A DNA stretch of 64,000 nucleotides from Saccharibacter floricola DSM 15669 (GCF_000378165.1 NZ_KB899343.1:18286-82285), one strand, 5' to 3'. Shown: positions 54,309 to 63,039, counted from the stretch's first letter. Translations and numbers: made by a program. Notes: a model not told the origin generated them from the letters alone.

Positions 54309-55145
54309 ATGAAACGTTGCACAACCGTTCAAGAGGTGCGTCAGAGCCGAAAAGCACTGGGAACTGTGGGGTTTGTGCCAACGATGGGGTTTCTCCATGA
54401 AGGGCATCTTTCTCTTGTGAAGCGGGCGAAGGCTGAGAATGATGCGGTTATTGTCAGTATTTTCGTTAACCCCATTCAGTTCGGCTCCAGTGATGATCTC
54501 ACACATTATCCTCGTGCGTTAGAACGTGACCTTTCTTTACTGAAGGATGCTGGTGTTGATGTGGTGTTTACACCGGACGTTGAGACGCTCTATCCGCAGG
54601 GATTTGTAACCAAAATTGACCTTGAGGGGATTGCTTCCCAAATGGAGGGTGCTTCACGCCCCGGGCATTTTTCGGGTGTGGCAACAGTGGTTACGAAATT
54701 GCTCAATATTGTGCAGCCACAGCATGCTTATTTTGGCCAGAAGGATGCTCAACAATGCGCTGTTGTACGGCGTTTTGTGGCAGATCTCAATATTCCAACA
54801 GAGATTGTCGTGGTGCCGACAGGGCGTGAGGCTGATGGGTTGGCCTGTTCCAGCCGGAATGTTCGTCTAACGCCGGAAGAGCGGCAGAAGGCCCCGGCTC
54901 TCTATAAAGCCCTTCAGAAAGCACAATCGCTTTTTAAAACAGGGGAGCGTTCTTGCCGTGTGTTGGAAAAGGCAATGCGTGATGTGCTCCATCAGCATGG
55001 ATTAACACGGATTGATTACGCTGTTGTGGTTGACCCAGAGCAATTTACTCCCATCAAAGAAGCCTCTGAAAAAGCGTTAGCTCTTCTTGCTGTTCAGATC
55101 GGTGATGTGCGTCTTATTGATAACATTGCATTAGATCAGGCATAG
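54309..55145 (+). CDS. panC: Pantothenate synthetase
   Basis: 278-aa enzyme joining pantoate and beta-alanine with ATP in coenzyme A biosynthesis. The HIGH-like FVPTMGFLHEGHLSLVK lies near residues 22-38, FVNPIQFG near 55-62, GHFSGVATVVTKLLNI near 119-134, FGQKDAQQ near 143-150 and SSRNVRLTPEER near 183-194. AGGAAAGGAAG precedes the ATG. panB and panD are not in the window. Confidence 0.96.
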   Translation: MKRCTTVQEVRQSRKALGTVGFVPTMGFLHEGHLSLVKRAKAENDAVIVSIFVNPIQFGSSDDLTHYPRALERDLSLLKDAGVDVVFTPDVETLYPQGFVTKIDLEGIASQMEGASRPGHFSGVATVVTKLLNIVQPQHAYFGQKDAQQCAVVRRFVADLNIPTEIVVVPTGREADGLACSSRNVRLTPEERQKAPALYKALQKAQSLFKTGERSCRVLEKAMRDVLHQHGLTRIDYAVVVDPEQFTPIKEASEKALALLAVQIGDVRLIDNIALDQA

Positions 55146-55185
55146 ACTATGTTAAAAAACCGTTGTTGCAAGTAGTTATCATATA

Positions 55186-55208
55186 GATGAAATGGGAATA
55201 ATTTCATC
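55186..55208. other. Hairpin after panC
   Basis: GATGAAAT / ATTTCATC 8-bp stem with a 7-nt loop, 40 nt past the panC stop. The plus-strand continuation CTATTTATG is only weakly T-rich, so a terminator role is possible but not certain. Confidence 0.45.
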
Positions 55209-55236
55209 CTATTTATGACCTATGCAGATGGATACA

Positions 55237-55264
55237 TTCAGACATGACGGATCAACCGTATAAT
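55237..55264 (+). promoter_or_regulatory. Likely promoter of glycerol dehydrogenase
   Basis: TTCAGA (55237-55242) and a consensus TATAAT (55259-55264) are separated by 16 nt, about 75 nt upstream of the gldA start. Confidence 0.55.
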
Positions 55265-55340
55265 GGCCTAGGCAATACTATTTTTTAAGCGTAGGGTAAC
55301 TAGTGAATTAGGCGTTTACCATATGCTTTAGGAGGCCTTT

Positions 55341-56453
55341 ATGGTCGAAAAGACACCTCGCTCCGTTACATCTCCAAAGAAATTTATTGTTGGCATGGGG
55401 CTACTGTCTCAGCTGCACGATTTTGTGAATGATTTTGGTGATAATGCATTTATCATCAGCGATGAATTTATTCTTGATCGTGTAACAAATGAGTGCCTCC
55501 CAGGGCTGGAAAAGGCTGGTCTAAAAGGGGCCGCTGAGAAGTTTAATTACGAATGTACAGACGAAGAAATTAAACGTCTTGGTGAGATCGCTGGCCAGCA
55601 AAAAGCTAATGTGATTGTCGGTGTCGGTGGTGGTAAGACACTCGATACGGCTAAGGCTGTGGCGCATTATTACAAAATGCCGGTTTTGCTGTACCCCACC
55701 ATTGCTTCCACTGATGCGCCTTGCACGGCTTTAGCTGTTGTATATACGAAGGATGGGGCGTTTGATCGCTATCTCTTCCTGCCGCAAAACCCTGATGCGG
55801 TGATCGCCGACACGTCCATTGTGGCAGGGGCACCAGTGCGCTTCTTTGCTGCCGGTGTGGGTGATGCGCTTTCCACTTATTTTGAAGCTCGTGCATGCTT
55901 TAATTCTGATGGCATCAACTTGATGAACAAGAAGCCATCTCGCACGGGGCTTGGCATGGCAAAAATGTGCTATGATCTGCTGCGTGAAAATGTGGTGGAA
56001 GCTATGGACGCCGTGCGGAACAAGGTGTCAACACGCGCTGTTGAAGAAGTTGTGGAAGCAACGATTTACCTGAGCGGGATTGGTGCAGAAACAGGCGGTT
56101 TGGCTGCTGCCCATGCGATCCATAATGGGATGACAGAAATTGAAGATCTCCATCATGCTCAACATGGTGAAAAGGTGGTCTTTGGTCTGCTGACACAGCT
56201 CGTTTTGGAAAAAGCTCCTCGTGAAGAAATTGACGATGTGGTGCGCGTTCTGAAGGCGGCTTCGCTGCCAATGACGCTGAAGGAAATCGGCTTGAAGAAC
56301 TTCGTCGAAGCTGATTGGCGCAAGGTGGCAGAGTTGGCTTGTGCAAAAGACGACACAATGAGCAACATGCCTTTCACGGTAACGCCAGAAGATGTCTATA
56401 ACGCGATTGTTGCTGCCAATGCGATGGCAGAGCGTTATCGCGCAGAAGGCTAA
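55341..56453 (+). CDS. gldA: Iron/zinc-containing glycerol dehydrogenase
   Basis: 370-aa GldA-type alcohol dehydrogenase oxidising glycerol to dihydroxyacetone with NAD. The nucleotide-binding VIVGVGGGKTLDTAKAVA segment is near residues 92-109, the STDAPCTALAVVYT segment near 124-137, and the metal ligands Asp in GVGDALSTYFEA near 174 and His in AAHAIHNGM near 256 and AQHGEKVVFG near 273 are present. A GGAGG lies 6-7 nt upstream of the ATG. It stands alone between a promoter and a strong terminator. Glycerol use is typical for acetic acid bacteria, although they mainly use membrane-bound enzymes. Confidence 0.93.
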   Translation: MVEKTPRSVTSPKKFIVGMGLLSQLHDFVNDFGDNAFIISDEFILDRVTNECLPGLEKAGLKGAAEKFNYECTDEEIKRLGEIAGQQKANVIVGVGGGKTLDTAKAVAHYYKMPVLLYPTIASTDAPCTALAVVYTKDGAFDRYLFLPQNPDAVIADTSIVAGAPVRFFAAGVGDALSTYFEARACFNSDGINLMNKKPSRTGLGMAKMCYDLLRENVVEAMDAVRNKVSTRAVEEVVEATIYLSGIGAETGGLAAAHAIHNGMTEIEDLHHAQHGEKVVFGLLTQLVLEKAPREEIDDVVRVLKAASLPMTLKEIGLKNFVEADWRKVAELACAKDDTMSNMPFTVTPEDVYNAIVAANAMAERYRAEG

Positions 56454-56488
56454 ACGATTGTTTGGTTAGGGCGCTGAGGCGTTTTGAT

Positions 56489-56535
56489 GGGCCTGTGGGG
56501 TTTCTCTTTAAAGAGAGGCTCCACAGGCCTTTTTT
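56489..56535 (+). terminator. Rho-independent terminator after gldA
   Basis: GGGCCTGTGG and CCACAGGCC enclose a longer inner hairpin (TCTCTTTAAAGAGA) and are followed by six T. Confidence 0.9.
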
Positions 56536-57105
56536 GTAAGGGTTAGTGTAGAATAGCGTATGGGGGATAGATGTTAGAATAAATTACCGAAAACAGACAT
56601 GCTATGGATCGTATCGTGTACGCTACACCCACCGGAGAGACCGAATAAAAGCAAAAAGAAAAATTTACTCATGAGCACATACCTTAATAATAGATTGCGT
56701 CATTTTCGTTCCTCTTCTGTGTTTTCTTATGCTTCTTATAATAGGGTATTGATAGGCTGAGCGCACTAAAAGGGATATGTTTTTTATCTTAAATTTCTTC
56801 CATTGTAGAGAAAAATTACGGCTCCTGATTGTAGGCGGTCAGAAGGGATTATTGAGACATATAGAATGTCTTATCTCCTCTGTTTTCACGACGGTGTAGA
56901 GGGCATGCCATTGGGTGTGCTGCCGGTGGCCTTTATAAGGAAGAGCCTTTTTTCTCGTGAAGAAAGCGTTGGGCACTATATCTGACTGCACATGCTTGTG
57001 CCCGCATGGTGCTGAAGTGTGGAGCTATGTGGCGTTAAGGGTCTTCAGTTCCCGGGCATATTAGAAGGTGCCTGTGTGCAGAAAATGTTGCGAAAAGATG
57101 TGGGC
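56536..57105. other. 570-nt stretch without a recognisable gene
   Basis: Composition changes from AT-rich (56,560-56,830) to mixed. Six-frame reading by eye gives only short fragments broken by stops on both strands, and no match to the missing C-terminal part of the adjacent MFS protein or to a transposase. A small AGACAT/ATGTCT repeat lies near 56,850. It marks the change from the dense core genome to the accessory end of the window. Confidence 0.5.
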
Positions 57106-58179
57106 TTAGACGAGCATGAGCAAGAGAGAAGCGATGCTCATCGCGATGGCATTGAGAATATTATTGCCTGCGGAAATGGTGGATGTTTCCCCCTGTGTCC
57201 TTTCAATAAGGTGTGCGTAAAACTGGCTGGAACATAGGCCCGCTGCAAAGCCCCCGAGAATGAGGCAGGTCAGGTCTGTGCTCCACGAGAGATTACAAAA
57301 GAAACCGATGGAAGCGAGAAGCATAGCGATAAAGAGTGACGTGGAGATGTGGCGACTGTTGGGGATGAGGCCCGCACACAGCGCGCCTACACCAAGGGTT
57401 AATGTCGTGCTGAGCATGAGCACACTTGCGGCGTGTGGCTCTGACAAGGGTAATGCAGTATGTTGGGCAAGATGGTGCATAAAAGAGGGTATGAGAGTGA
57501 CTAATGCTGAAGCCACCCCCCAAAAAAGGCTGAGTAAGAGCGCAACGCCCAGTTTCCCTGCATGGTGGGTGACGTAGATCATATGACGGAGGTTTGAGAG
57601 CCAATGAATGTTGATTGGTTCATTGCCTTGAGAGGGTGAGCGGATCGCTAAACTAGAGCCGATTCCGATAAGGGCCATGCCAAGCATAGTGACACAGATC
57701 CAAATGGGTGGAAGCAGGCTTGCAAGGGCTGTGCCTGCAAGGATGGCCATGAAGGTGGCGCCGTCTAGGAGACCGTTTGCGGTAACAAGATGGTCGTCAG
57801 ATGTTAGGTCTGGCAGGAGGCCTAGCTTAACGGGAGAAATTAAGGTGATTTGTACACCAAAGGCGAGAAGAGCACTGAGCATAAGGGGGATCGTGTCAGT
57901 GAGGATGCCGATGCTGCTGAGAAGCACTGCAACGAGCTCACTATATTTGTAGCATTGTAATAAGCGCGTTCGTGGGAAATGATCGCCCAGACTTCCCGCT
58001 AGAGGCGAGAGAATAAGGTAAGGCAGCACAAAAGAGAGCGTAGCCACGGCACCCACCCAACGGCCATGACCGATAAGGTGAAGGAGAACAAACGTCTTCA
58101 TCATATTGTCGGTGAGAGATGTCGTCACCGTGGTAAGGATGAGCGCACTTATGGAGCGGTGTGAAGATAAGAGGGGCAT
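57106..58179 (-). CDS. MFS transporter, LplT-like, short at the C-terminus
   Basis: 357-aa major facilitator protein with about 11 predicted membrane segments. The segment LLPDLTSDDHLVTANGLLDG, near residues 120-139, followed by an ATFMAILAGT helix, resembles lysophospholipid transporter LplT and the MFS half of LplT-acyltransferase fusions. The protein stops inside what would be helix 11 (NNILNAIAMSIASLL), so helix 12 is missing compared with the usual 390-400 residues. It begins 23 nt after the coiled-coil gene on the same strand, forming a three-gene unit with telA. It may be truncated or non-functional; a transport substrate cannot be assigned. Confidence 0.7.
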   Translation of the reverse strand: MPLLSSHRSISALILTTVTTSLTDNMMKTFVLLHLIGHGRWVGAVATLSFVLPYLILSPLAGSLGDHFPRTRLLQCYKYSELVAVLLSSIGILTDTIPLMLSALLAFGVQITLISPVKLGLLPDLTSDDHLVTANGLLDGATFMAILAGTALASLLPPIWICVTMLGMALIGIGSSLAIRSPSQGNEPINIHWLSNLRHMIYVTHHAGKLGVALLLSLFWGVASALVTLIPSFMHHLAQHTALPLSEPHAASVLMLSTTLTLGVGALCAGLIPNSRHISTSLFIAMLLASIGFFCNLSWSTDLTCLILGGFAAGLCSSQFYAHLIERTQGETSTISAGNNILNAIAMSIASLLLMLV

Positions 58180-58202
58180 AATATGCTCGGTGAAAAGGGT
58201 GC

Positions 58203-59102
58203 TTACCGTGAAAGGAATTCTTTGATTTTTGAAAAGAAGTGAGCGTCTTTCTCTTGTGCTAGGATGGTGGTTTGGGTGGAAAGCTGCTCAATTTGGGTAA
58301 TCAAAAAGGTCAGAATACGGTCGCATCCTTCAAGCTCACGGTGAATGCCTTGCCGGTGATTGTCTAGCTGAGACTGTTGTAAGAGCGTATCATTAAGAAG
58401 TGTTGATAGCACGGTGCAACGTTCCGCAAGTGGTGTAAGCAAGTGATTGTCGTGCGGCGGTAGTTTTTTTTGAAAAAGGGTATGCCCCTGTTGGAGCGCT
58501 GCAATAAGGCGCTCTAATGTGTGGGCGTTGGCCTGTATTTTGGCGTATTTCTCCGCAAATGCGCGGTCTTGCTGAGTGAGCTTCTCTTGTAAGGCTATGA
58601 TCCGTTGGCTGTAATCACGCAAATAGACATCCAAAGGGCGGTCTTTGAGCAGACGGTTGCGTTTGCGTGGTTGATTCCACCCGTCAGCAAGGAGGGTGAT
58701 GTGCTCTGAGAGCGCTGCAAACTCGTCGCGTTCTTGTAGGTCGATTGTTGCGATCCAGTGGGAGATGAGCCGGTAGGCTTCTTCTTCTTGGCGGCCAATC
58801 GCGCGTATGCTGTGAGTGTGGTTCAGAGTAATGGATAAAAGAATGGTCTTTTCATAGTCAGGGCAGGAGAGCTCGCTGGGCGAAAGGCGTGTACGTAAGG
58901 GGGCTGTGACAGAGGCTTCTGTTACGGTTCGATCTGTTGGGGGCGGTGGGACAGCGACGGTTGATGGACGTGGTGCCGCTTCTGAGGTAGGGGAAGGTTC
59001 GGCACGCGATGGCACCGGTACTGTGCTGACGCGTGCTTGAGGCGATGTCGTGCTGTTTTGTGGAGGAGGTACGGTACTAGGCCGTTTAGAGGAAGACACC
59101 AT
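58203..59102 (-). CDS. Coiled-coil protein of the TelA locus
   Basis: 299-aa protein. The first 85 residues are rich in Pro, Ser, Thr and Ala and probably disordered; the rest is almost entirely helical and charged, with long coiled-coil-prone stretches (about 140-295) and no membrane segment. No family is firmly recognised. It begins 11 nt after the telA stop, so the two are co-translated. In Ter/Tel loci TelA is often paired with a second helical protein (XpaC-like), which this could replace, but no direct similarity is claimed. The start at 59102 lacks a clear ribosome binding site; 59108 is an alternative. Confidence 0.7.
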   Translation of the reverse strand: MVSSSKRPSTVPPPQNSTTSPQARVSTVPVPSRAEPSPTSEAAPRPSTVAVPPPPTDRTVTEASVTAPLRTRLSPSELSCPDYEKTILLSITLNHTHSIRAIGRQEEEAYRLISHWIATIDLQERDEFAALSEHITLLADGWNQPRKRNRLLKDRPLDVYLRDYSQRIIALQEKLTQQDRAFAEKYAKIQANAHTLERLIAALQQGHTLFQKKLPPHDNHLLTPLAERCTVLSTLLNDTLLQQSQLDNHRQGIHRELEGCDRILTFLITQIEQLSTQTTILAQEKDAHFFSKIKEFLSR

Positions 59103-59113
59103 AAGCAAATGGA

Positions 59114-60142
59114 TTAACGCGGCGCGTTAAGAGATGTCGAGCCCTGTTGAGCAATGGTTTTATGGTAGTCTTCTTGAGCGGCTTGCAAACGTTTCAGATC
59201 TGCGGCGCGTTTTTGTTCCCCATCTTGTTGAATTTGGCGGACATGGATAATGGTTTCTTTCATGGCTTCTTGCGCCTTGATCAGACGGTCGAGATCAATG
59301 GTGCCACGTTGTTGATGTTGGGCTACGTGCCGTGTGGCTTGATTGAGCATTTCCGCACGTTTTTGTCGCAAATTGTTGGTGCTTTCTGCGACAGCATCAA
59401 GCTGGCGCACTGTTTCGCTGCTACGCTCAATAGACAGCGTATCGGCGAAAAGATTGCGATATTCTGTTAACTGGGAAAAAAGCGCGTCGTGAATGCCGCG
59501 AAAGAGGGCAAGAATATTATCTTTAATCCCCTCTTGTGTCATAAGATCTTGGCTAAGCGCTGCGAGCGTATCTTGAATGTCATCGCGTTTACGGCGGGCC
59601 AGTGCGAGGCTGTTATCAAATTTCTGAAGCGTGGCAACAGCGAGCGGATCATTGGTATCAAGGCTTTGTTCAAGATCGGCTCTCTGTTGCTCAGAATGCT
59701 CAATAAACTGTTCCATTGCTTGAAGATTTAGACGCTCTTCTGTGTAAAAAGACCGAATATCCTCAATGCGCTTTTCGGCACGGATGCCGTCATCACGATG
59801 GATTTCTGCACGTTGGCGGAGGTTGTTTTCGAGCTGCTGAATGTTGCTTTCAACGGAGCGATATTGCTGCTTGATCAGCTCGATTTTATTTTTCCCTTTG
59901 CCCAGCCAGCGTGAGAACATGGAAGTCTTTTCTTCTCCGGGAGACACGTTATTGACGGTGTTGAGCAAGGAAGTGAGAAATTTACCGGTTTCGCCAGTAT
60001 CTTTGGTCATCAACGAGACCAAGAGTGCTTTTGAGGTATCGGCACGTTTTTGGCGGATGGAGAGGTCGATCGTGTCGATGCTTTCTGGGGAGTCGAGTGT
60101 TAACGAGGCCAGCTTGGCTTGAATTAAAGAAGCATCGGACAT
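59114..60142 (-). CDS. TelA-like toxic anion resistance protein
   Basis: 342-aa, almost entirely helical protein. The C-terminal part carries the TelA/KlaA family pattern: RGTIDLDRLIKAQEAMKETI, near residues 280-299, followed by an IQQDG and a charged helix, matching the family's IDxxxLxxAnxxLxxTI and RIQEEG regions. The middle has heptad-like repeats without Cys. TelA proteins are associated with tellurite and other toxic-anion resistance and with phage/colicin resistance phenotypes of ter loci; the mechanism is not known. AAAGG with 9-nt spacing supports ATG 60142 over the frame start at 60178. It is divergent from the VWA-terD-terC genes. Confidence 0.78.
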   Translation of the reverse strand: MSDASLIQAKLASLTLDSPESIDTIDLSIRQKRADTSKALLVSLMTKDTGETGKFLTSLLNTVNNVSPGEEKTSMFSRWLGKGKNKIELIKQQYRSVESNIQQLENNLRQRAEIHRDDGIRAEKRIEDIRSFYTEERLNLQAMEQFIEHSEQQRADLEQSLDTNDPLAVATLQKFDNSLALARRKRDDIQDTLAALSQDLMTQEGIKDNILALFRGIHDALFSQLTEYRNLFADTLSIERSSETVRQLDAVAESTNNLRQKRAEMLNQATRHVAQHQQRGTIDLDRLIKAQEAMKETIIHVRQIQQDGEQKRAADLKRLQAAQEDYHKTIAQQGSTSLNAPR

Positions 60143-60361
60143 GACCAAACCTTTCAAAACTGTGAGCGGATCACTCATCTCCTCTTAACAAGAAAATATC
60201 GAAAAGCGAGGGGGGAAGCATCTTTTTTCGTTTTATGAAAATGATTTAAGAATGTTATAATAGTTCCGTAAGTATTATAATAAATATTGTTTGAATGCTA
60301 TTTTCAGTATGCAAAAAATCTCTTATGCAAAAGACAGTTGTCATTAAAGTGGATGCGATAC
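60143..60361. promoter_or_regulatory. AT-rich divergent promoter region of the Ter/Tel locus
   Basis: Two consensus TATAAT hexamers at 60256-60261 and 60276-60281 point to plus-strand promoters for the VWA gene; the first has a TTATGA 17 nt upstream, a weak -35. The region is distinctly richer in A and T than its surroundings. Confidence 0.5.
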
Positions 60362-61063
60362 ATGTCTGACCTTGTTTTTGATCTCAGCAAAAAGCTCGAG
60401 TTTCAGTTAGAAAAAAATGATGTATCGCGCAATATTTCGTTACGTGTTGGCTTTGCTCTTGATGCCTCAAGCTCGATGGAACAGGACTATGCGAGTGGGC
60501 GTATGACGCGTTTGAATGAGCGTATTTTGCCGGTGGCCTTACGTTTTGATGATAACCGTTCCCTTGAGGTCTGCGCGTTTTCGAAAGTGGCGTATGCTTT
60601 GCCTGATATGACAGCTGAGAACTATCAAACCTATATTGCAGATCATATTATGCGCGATTTTTATCGTCTGTCTGGTGCAACCTATTTTGCACCAGCACTG
60701 GCATATTTCATTCATGAATGGGGTAAAAAAACCTCCATTATGAGTGCTGTACGTCGCTTTTTTACGCCATTAGCACGTACAGAACCTTCAGAAGATCCAG
60801 GTTATATTATTTTGCAAACGGACGGCTGTAATTTTGATAACGACGAAACTATAGCCCTTATCCAATCGTTAAAAGAAAATAATATTTTCGTGACTTTTAT
60901 AACAACAGGGCCAGAAGCGAACCGTCAGCGTACGGAATATTATGCTCAGTGCTCAACAAATGTTGCAACATTGCATATTGAGGAACTGTCGTCTGTCTCT
61001 GATGACTGTCTGTATGCGTCTTTAGTTAGTCCTAAACTGGTAACATGGTTGCATTCTTTGTAG
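60362..61063 (+). CDS. VWA domain protein of the Ter locus (TerF/TerY-like) with a TerD-like leader
   Basis: 233-aa protein. Residues 20-230 form a von Willebrand A domain with MIDAS motif DASSS (Asp34, Ser36, Ser38), a Thr in the SGATYFAPAL loop near 104 and the second acidic motif LQTDGCNFDND near 150. The first 18 residues, MSDLVFDLSKKLEFQLEK, closely resemble the first 18 of the TerD protein encoded next (MSDLAFNLSKGMTFDLEK). This suits the VWA proteins of ter operons that are joined to, or recruit, TerD domains. ATG 60362 is the start matching that N-terminus; the longer frame from 60287 is in AT-rich leader. Confidence 0.8.
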   Translation: MSDLVFDLSKKLEFQLEKNDVSRNISLRVGFALDASSSMEQDYASGRMTRLNERILPVALRFDDNRSLEVCAFSKVAYALPDMTAENYQTYIADHIMRDFYRLSGATYFAPALAYFIHEWGKKTSIMSAVRRFFTPLARTEPSEDPGYIILQTDGCNFDNDETIALIQSLKENNIFVTFITTGPEANRQRTEYYAQCSTNVATLHIEELSSVSDDCLYASLVSPKLVTWLHSL

Positions 61064-61125
61064 TGTCTTCCTCATCATACCTGTTGAGATGTGATGGATA
61101 TAGATGAAGTATAAGGTTTAATAGT

Positions 61126-61800
61126 ATGAGTGACTTAGCGTTTAATCTTTCTAAAGGGATGACATTTGACCTCGAAAAAGCACGTCCAGGACTTAAAAAG
61201 GTTCGTGTTGCGCTGAAATGGAAGAAGGTTAAACAAGGTATATCCGAAGCTGATGCAGACTTGACGGTGGTTGTGTTAGGAAGCCGAGCCGCGGCTGAAA
61301 GTGATTCCGCAGCCATTGCACAAGGCCAGAAAGATGCTCAACGTAAGATTTATGCATCTGACCCGGCCTGGGTTCTGTATTATAACTCCCCCCAAACAAC
61401 GCTTGATGATGGCACAGCGGTTAAGGCGACACCGGGGCAAGAAATTGTTCATTGGGGCGACAACCGTACAGGGGGTGACTTTAATGGCGTGGATGGTGAG
61501 CAAGTTGATATCAACTTTGAAAGAATGCCCGAGGGGGTGATGGAAGTGTCCATCCTTGGCACGATCTATGAAGGGAGTGAACGGAACCAGAATTGGAACG
61601 CTCTAGAAGCCGTCTTGGAAATTACGGACCTGACAGATGATCGTATGATTGCGCGCTATGAGCTGGAGCATGATTTCCCGACTGATACGGCCGTTCAAGT
61701 TGGGGCGTTTATTCGCACTGGGCCAGCGACATGGGAGTTCCAAGCAATTGGGAATGGTAGCCGCGGTGGTCTTGGGCATTTCTTGTCCTATTGGAGCTAG
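61126..61800 (+). CDS. terD: TerD family protein
   Basis: 224-aa calcium-binding stress protein of the TerD family. The beta-sandwich begins after the FNLSKGMTFDLEKA leader; VRVALKWKKVKQG near residue 26 and DADLTVVVLG near 44 are family-like, and WGDNRTGGDFNGVDGEQVDI near 112-131 carries the acidic calcium-binding region. It is longer than the usual 190 residues because of an insertion with Ala/Gln repeats around 52-72. TerD-family genes mark tellurite/phage/colicin-resistance (ter) loci. No strong ribosome binding site; 62 nt after the VWA gene. Confidence 0.88.
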   Translation: MSDLAFNLSKGMTFDLEKARPGLKKVRVALKWKKVKQGISEADADLTVVVLGSRAAAESDSAAIAQGQKDAQRKIYASDPAWVLYYNSPQTTLDDGTAVKATPGQEIVHWGDNRTGGDFNGVDGEQVDINFERMPEGVMEVSILGTIYEGSERNQNWNALEAVLEITDLTDDRMIARYELEHDFPTDTAVQVGAFIRTGPATWEFQAIGNGSRGGLGHFLSYWS

Positions 61801-61884
61801 AAACGCTGCCGTCCTGTTATGATTGCGTAAGAGGGAGTATAGGCGTGGAACGGGCATTATACTGTTGATTAGAAAAGGGAAGCT

Positions 61885-62919
61885 ATGAGGCATTTCTATC
61901 CTGCCATCATCGTGTCTGTGGTGGCATTACTCATTGGCGTGGCGTTTGGCTATATTACTCAACCAAGCGTGGCAGGAGCATTGCTTGGAGCGGAATCTGT
62001 CATCATTCTAGCGCTCATGGAAACAGCAGAATCAATGGATAATGCCATTGTTGATGCCCGTATTCTCAAGACCATGACGGAGAAATGGCAGAAGCGCTAT
62101 CTGACATTTGGAATGCCTGTTGCCGTTCTTGGAATGCGTTTCCTTTTCCCTGCTGTGATCGTGTCAGCTATTGCGGCGATCACACCGTGGCAGGCGATTA
62201 CCTTAGCGTTTAAGGAACCTCATCATTACGCTGAGATTATGACAAGCGCGAAAAATAACATTTCAGCCTTTGGTGGTACATTCTTGCTGATGATTGCTTT
62301 GTCTTATTTCATTGATGAAGACAAAGAAGAGCATTGGCTGACATGGGTTGAGGCGAAAGCGGCTCGTTTAGGTGGCGTTAGTGGTTTTTCAGCAGGGGTA
62401 ACGCTTTTAGCGTTGTTGGTCACGTCCTTCGCGGTGGCTGATCTTCGGCAGCGTTGTGATATTCTGCTGTGGGGAGGGGTTGGTATCGTGAGCTATATCC
62501 TCATTAAGGAGGTTCTCAGCTGGCTCATTGGGGATGCTCAGAGTACGAATACAGCGATGCGTGGTGGTTTTCTGACCTTTTGCTATCTCGAATTTATTGA
62601 TGGTTCTTTTAGCTTTGATTCGGTTATTTCTGCGTTTGCGATCACAAATGATCCGGTTATTATCGCAGCAGGACTCGGTGTTGGGGCGATGGTGGTACGC
62701 TGTATGACATTGGCAATGCTGCGTTCGGACACGTTGGCAGAGTTTGCTTATGTGGAGCATGGTGCCTTTTATACTATTTTGATTCTTGCGATTTTGATGC
62801 TTGCGTCCATTCTACATGATATTCCTGAGTGGTTAACCGGTAGTATCGGGTTGGTTCTCATTGGTGGTAGCTTCGTAGCTTCCGTCTGGAAGAATAAGCA
62901 AAATGCTCACAGTCCTTGA
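61885..62919 (+). CDS. DUF475 / TerC-type integral membrane protein
   Basis: 344-aa polytopic protein with about nine membrane segments. It matches the DUF475 branch of the TerC superfamily: a charged ESMDNAIVDARIL motif with Glu and Asp near residues 49-61, and a second copy, CYLEFIDGSFSFDSVISAF, near 233-251, both containing the acidic residues thought to bind metal in TerC. AAAGGGAAGCT precedes the ATG. It is the third gene of the VWA-terD unit and likely acts with them in metal or toxic-anion stress. The precise ion is unknown. Confidence 0.85.
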   Translation: MRHFYPAIIVSVVALLIGVAFGYITQPSVAGALLGAESVIILALMETAESMDNAIVDARILKTMTEKWQKRYLTFGMPVAVLGMRFLFPAVIVSAIAAITPWQAITLAFKEPHHYAEIMTSAKNNISAFGGTFLLMIALSYFIDEDKEEHWLTWVEAKAARLGGVSGFSAGVTLLALLVTSFAVADLRQRCDILLWGGVGIVSYILIKEVLSWLIGDAQSTNTAMRGGFLTFCYLEFIDGSFSFDSVISAFAITNDPVIIAAGLGVGAMVVRCMTLAMLRSDTLAEFAYVEHGAFYTILILAILMLASILHDIPEWLTGSIGLVLIGGSFVASVWKNKQNAHSP

Positions 62920-63039
62920 TGGAGGCTGCTGCGGCTGTGATGCCGATGATCGAGAGGAAGGAGAGTGCCGTTTTATCGTATCATGTTGAAACGGTTCTTT
63001 ATTCCTTGAGGTGTGCCTATACATTCTCAACCATATGTC
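62920..63039. other. Intergenic sequence between DUF475 and IS relics
   Basis: 120 nt with no recognised gene, promoter or clear terminator hairpin. Confidence 0.4.

Noticed and set aside
56536..57105. Remnant of an acyltransferase/AMP-ligase half of an LplT fusion
   Set aside because: Minus-strand translations in all frames gave no recognisable motif of PlsC or acyl-ACP synthetase.
57019..57237. 72-codon plus-strand ORF
   Set aside because: Mostly antisense to the MFS gene end; no start context.
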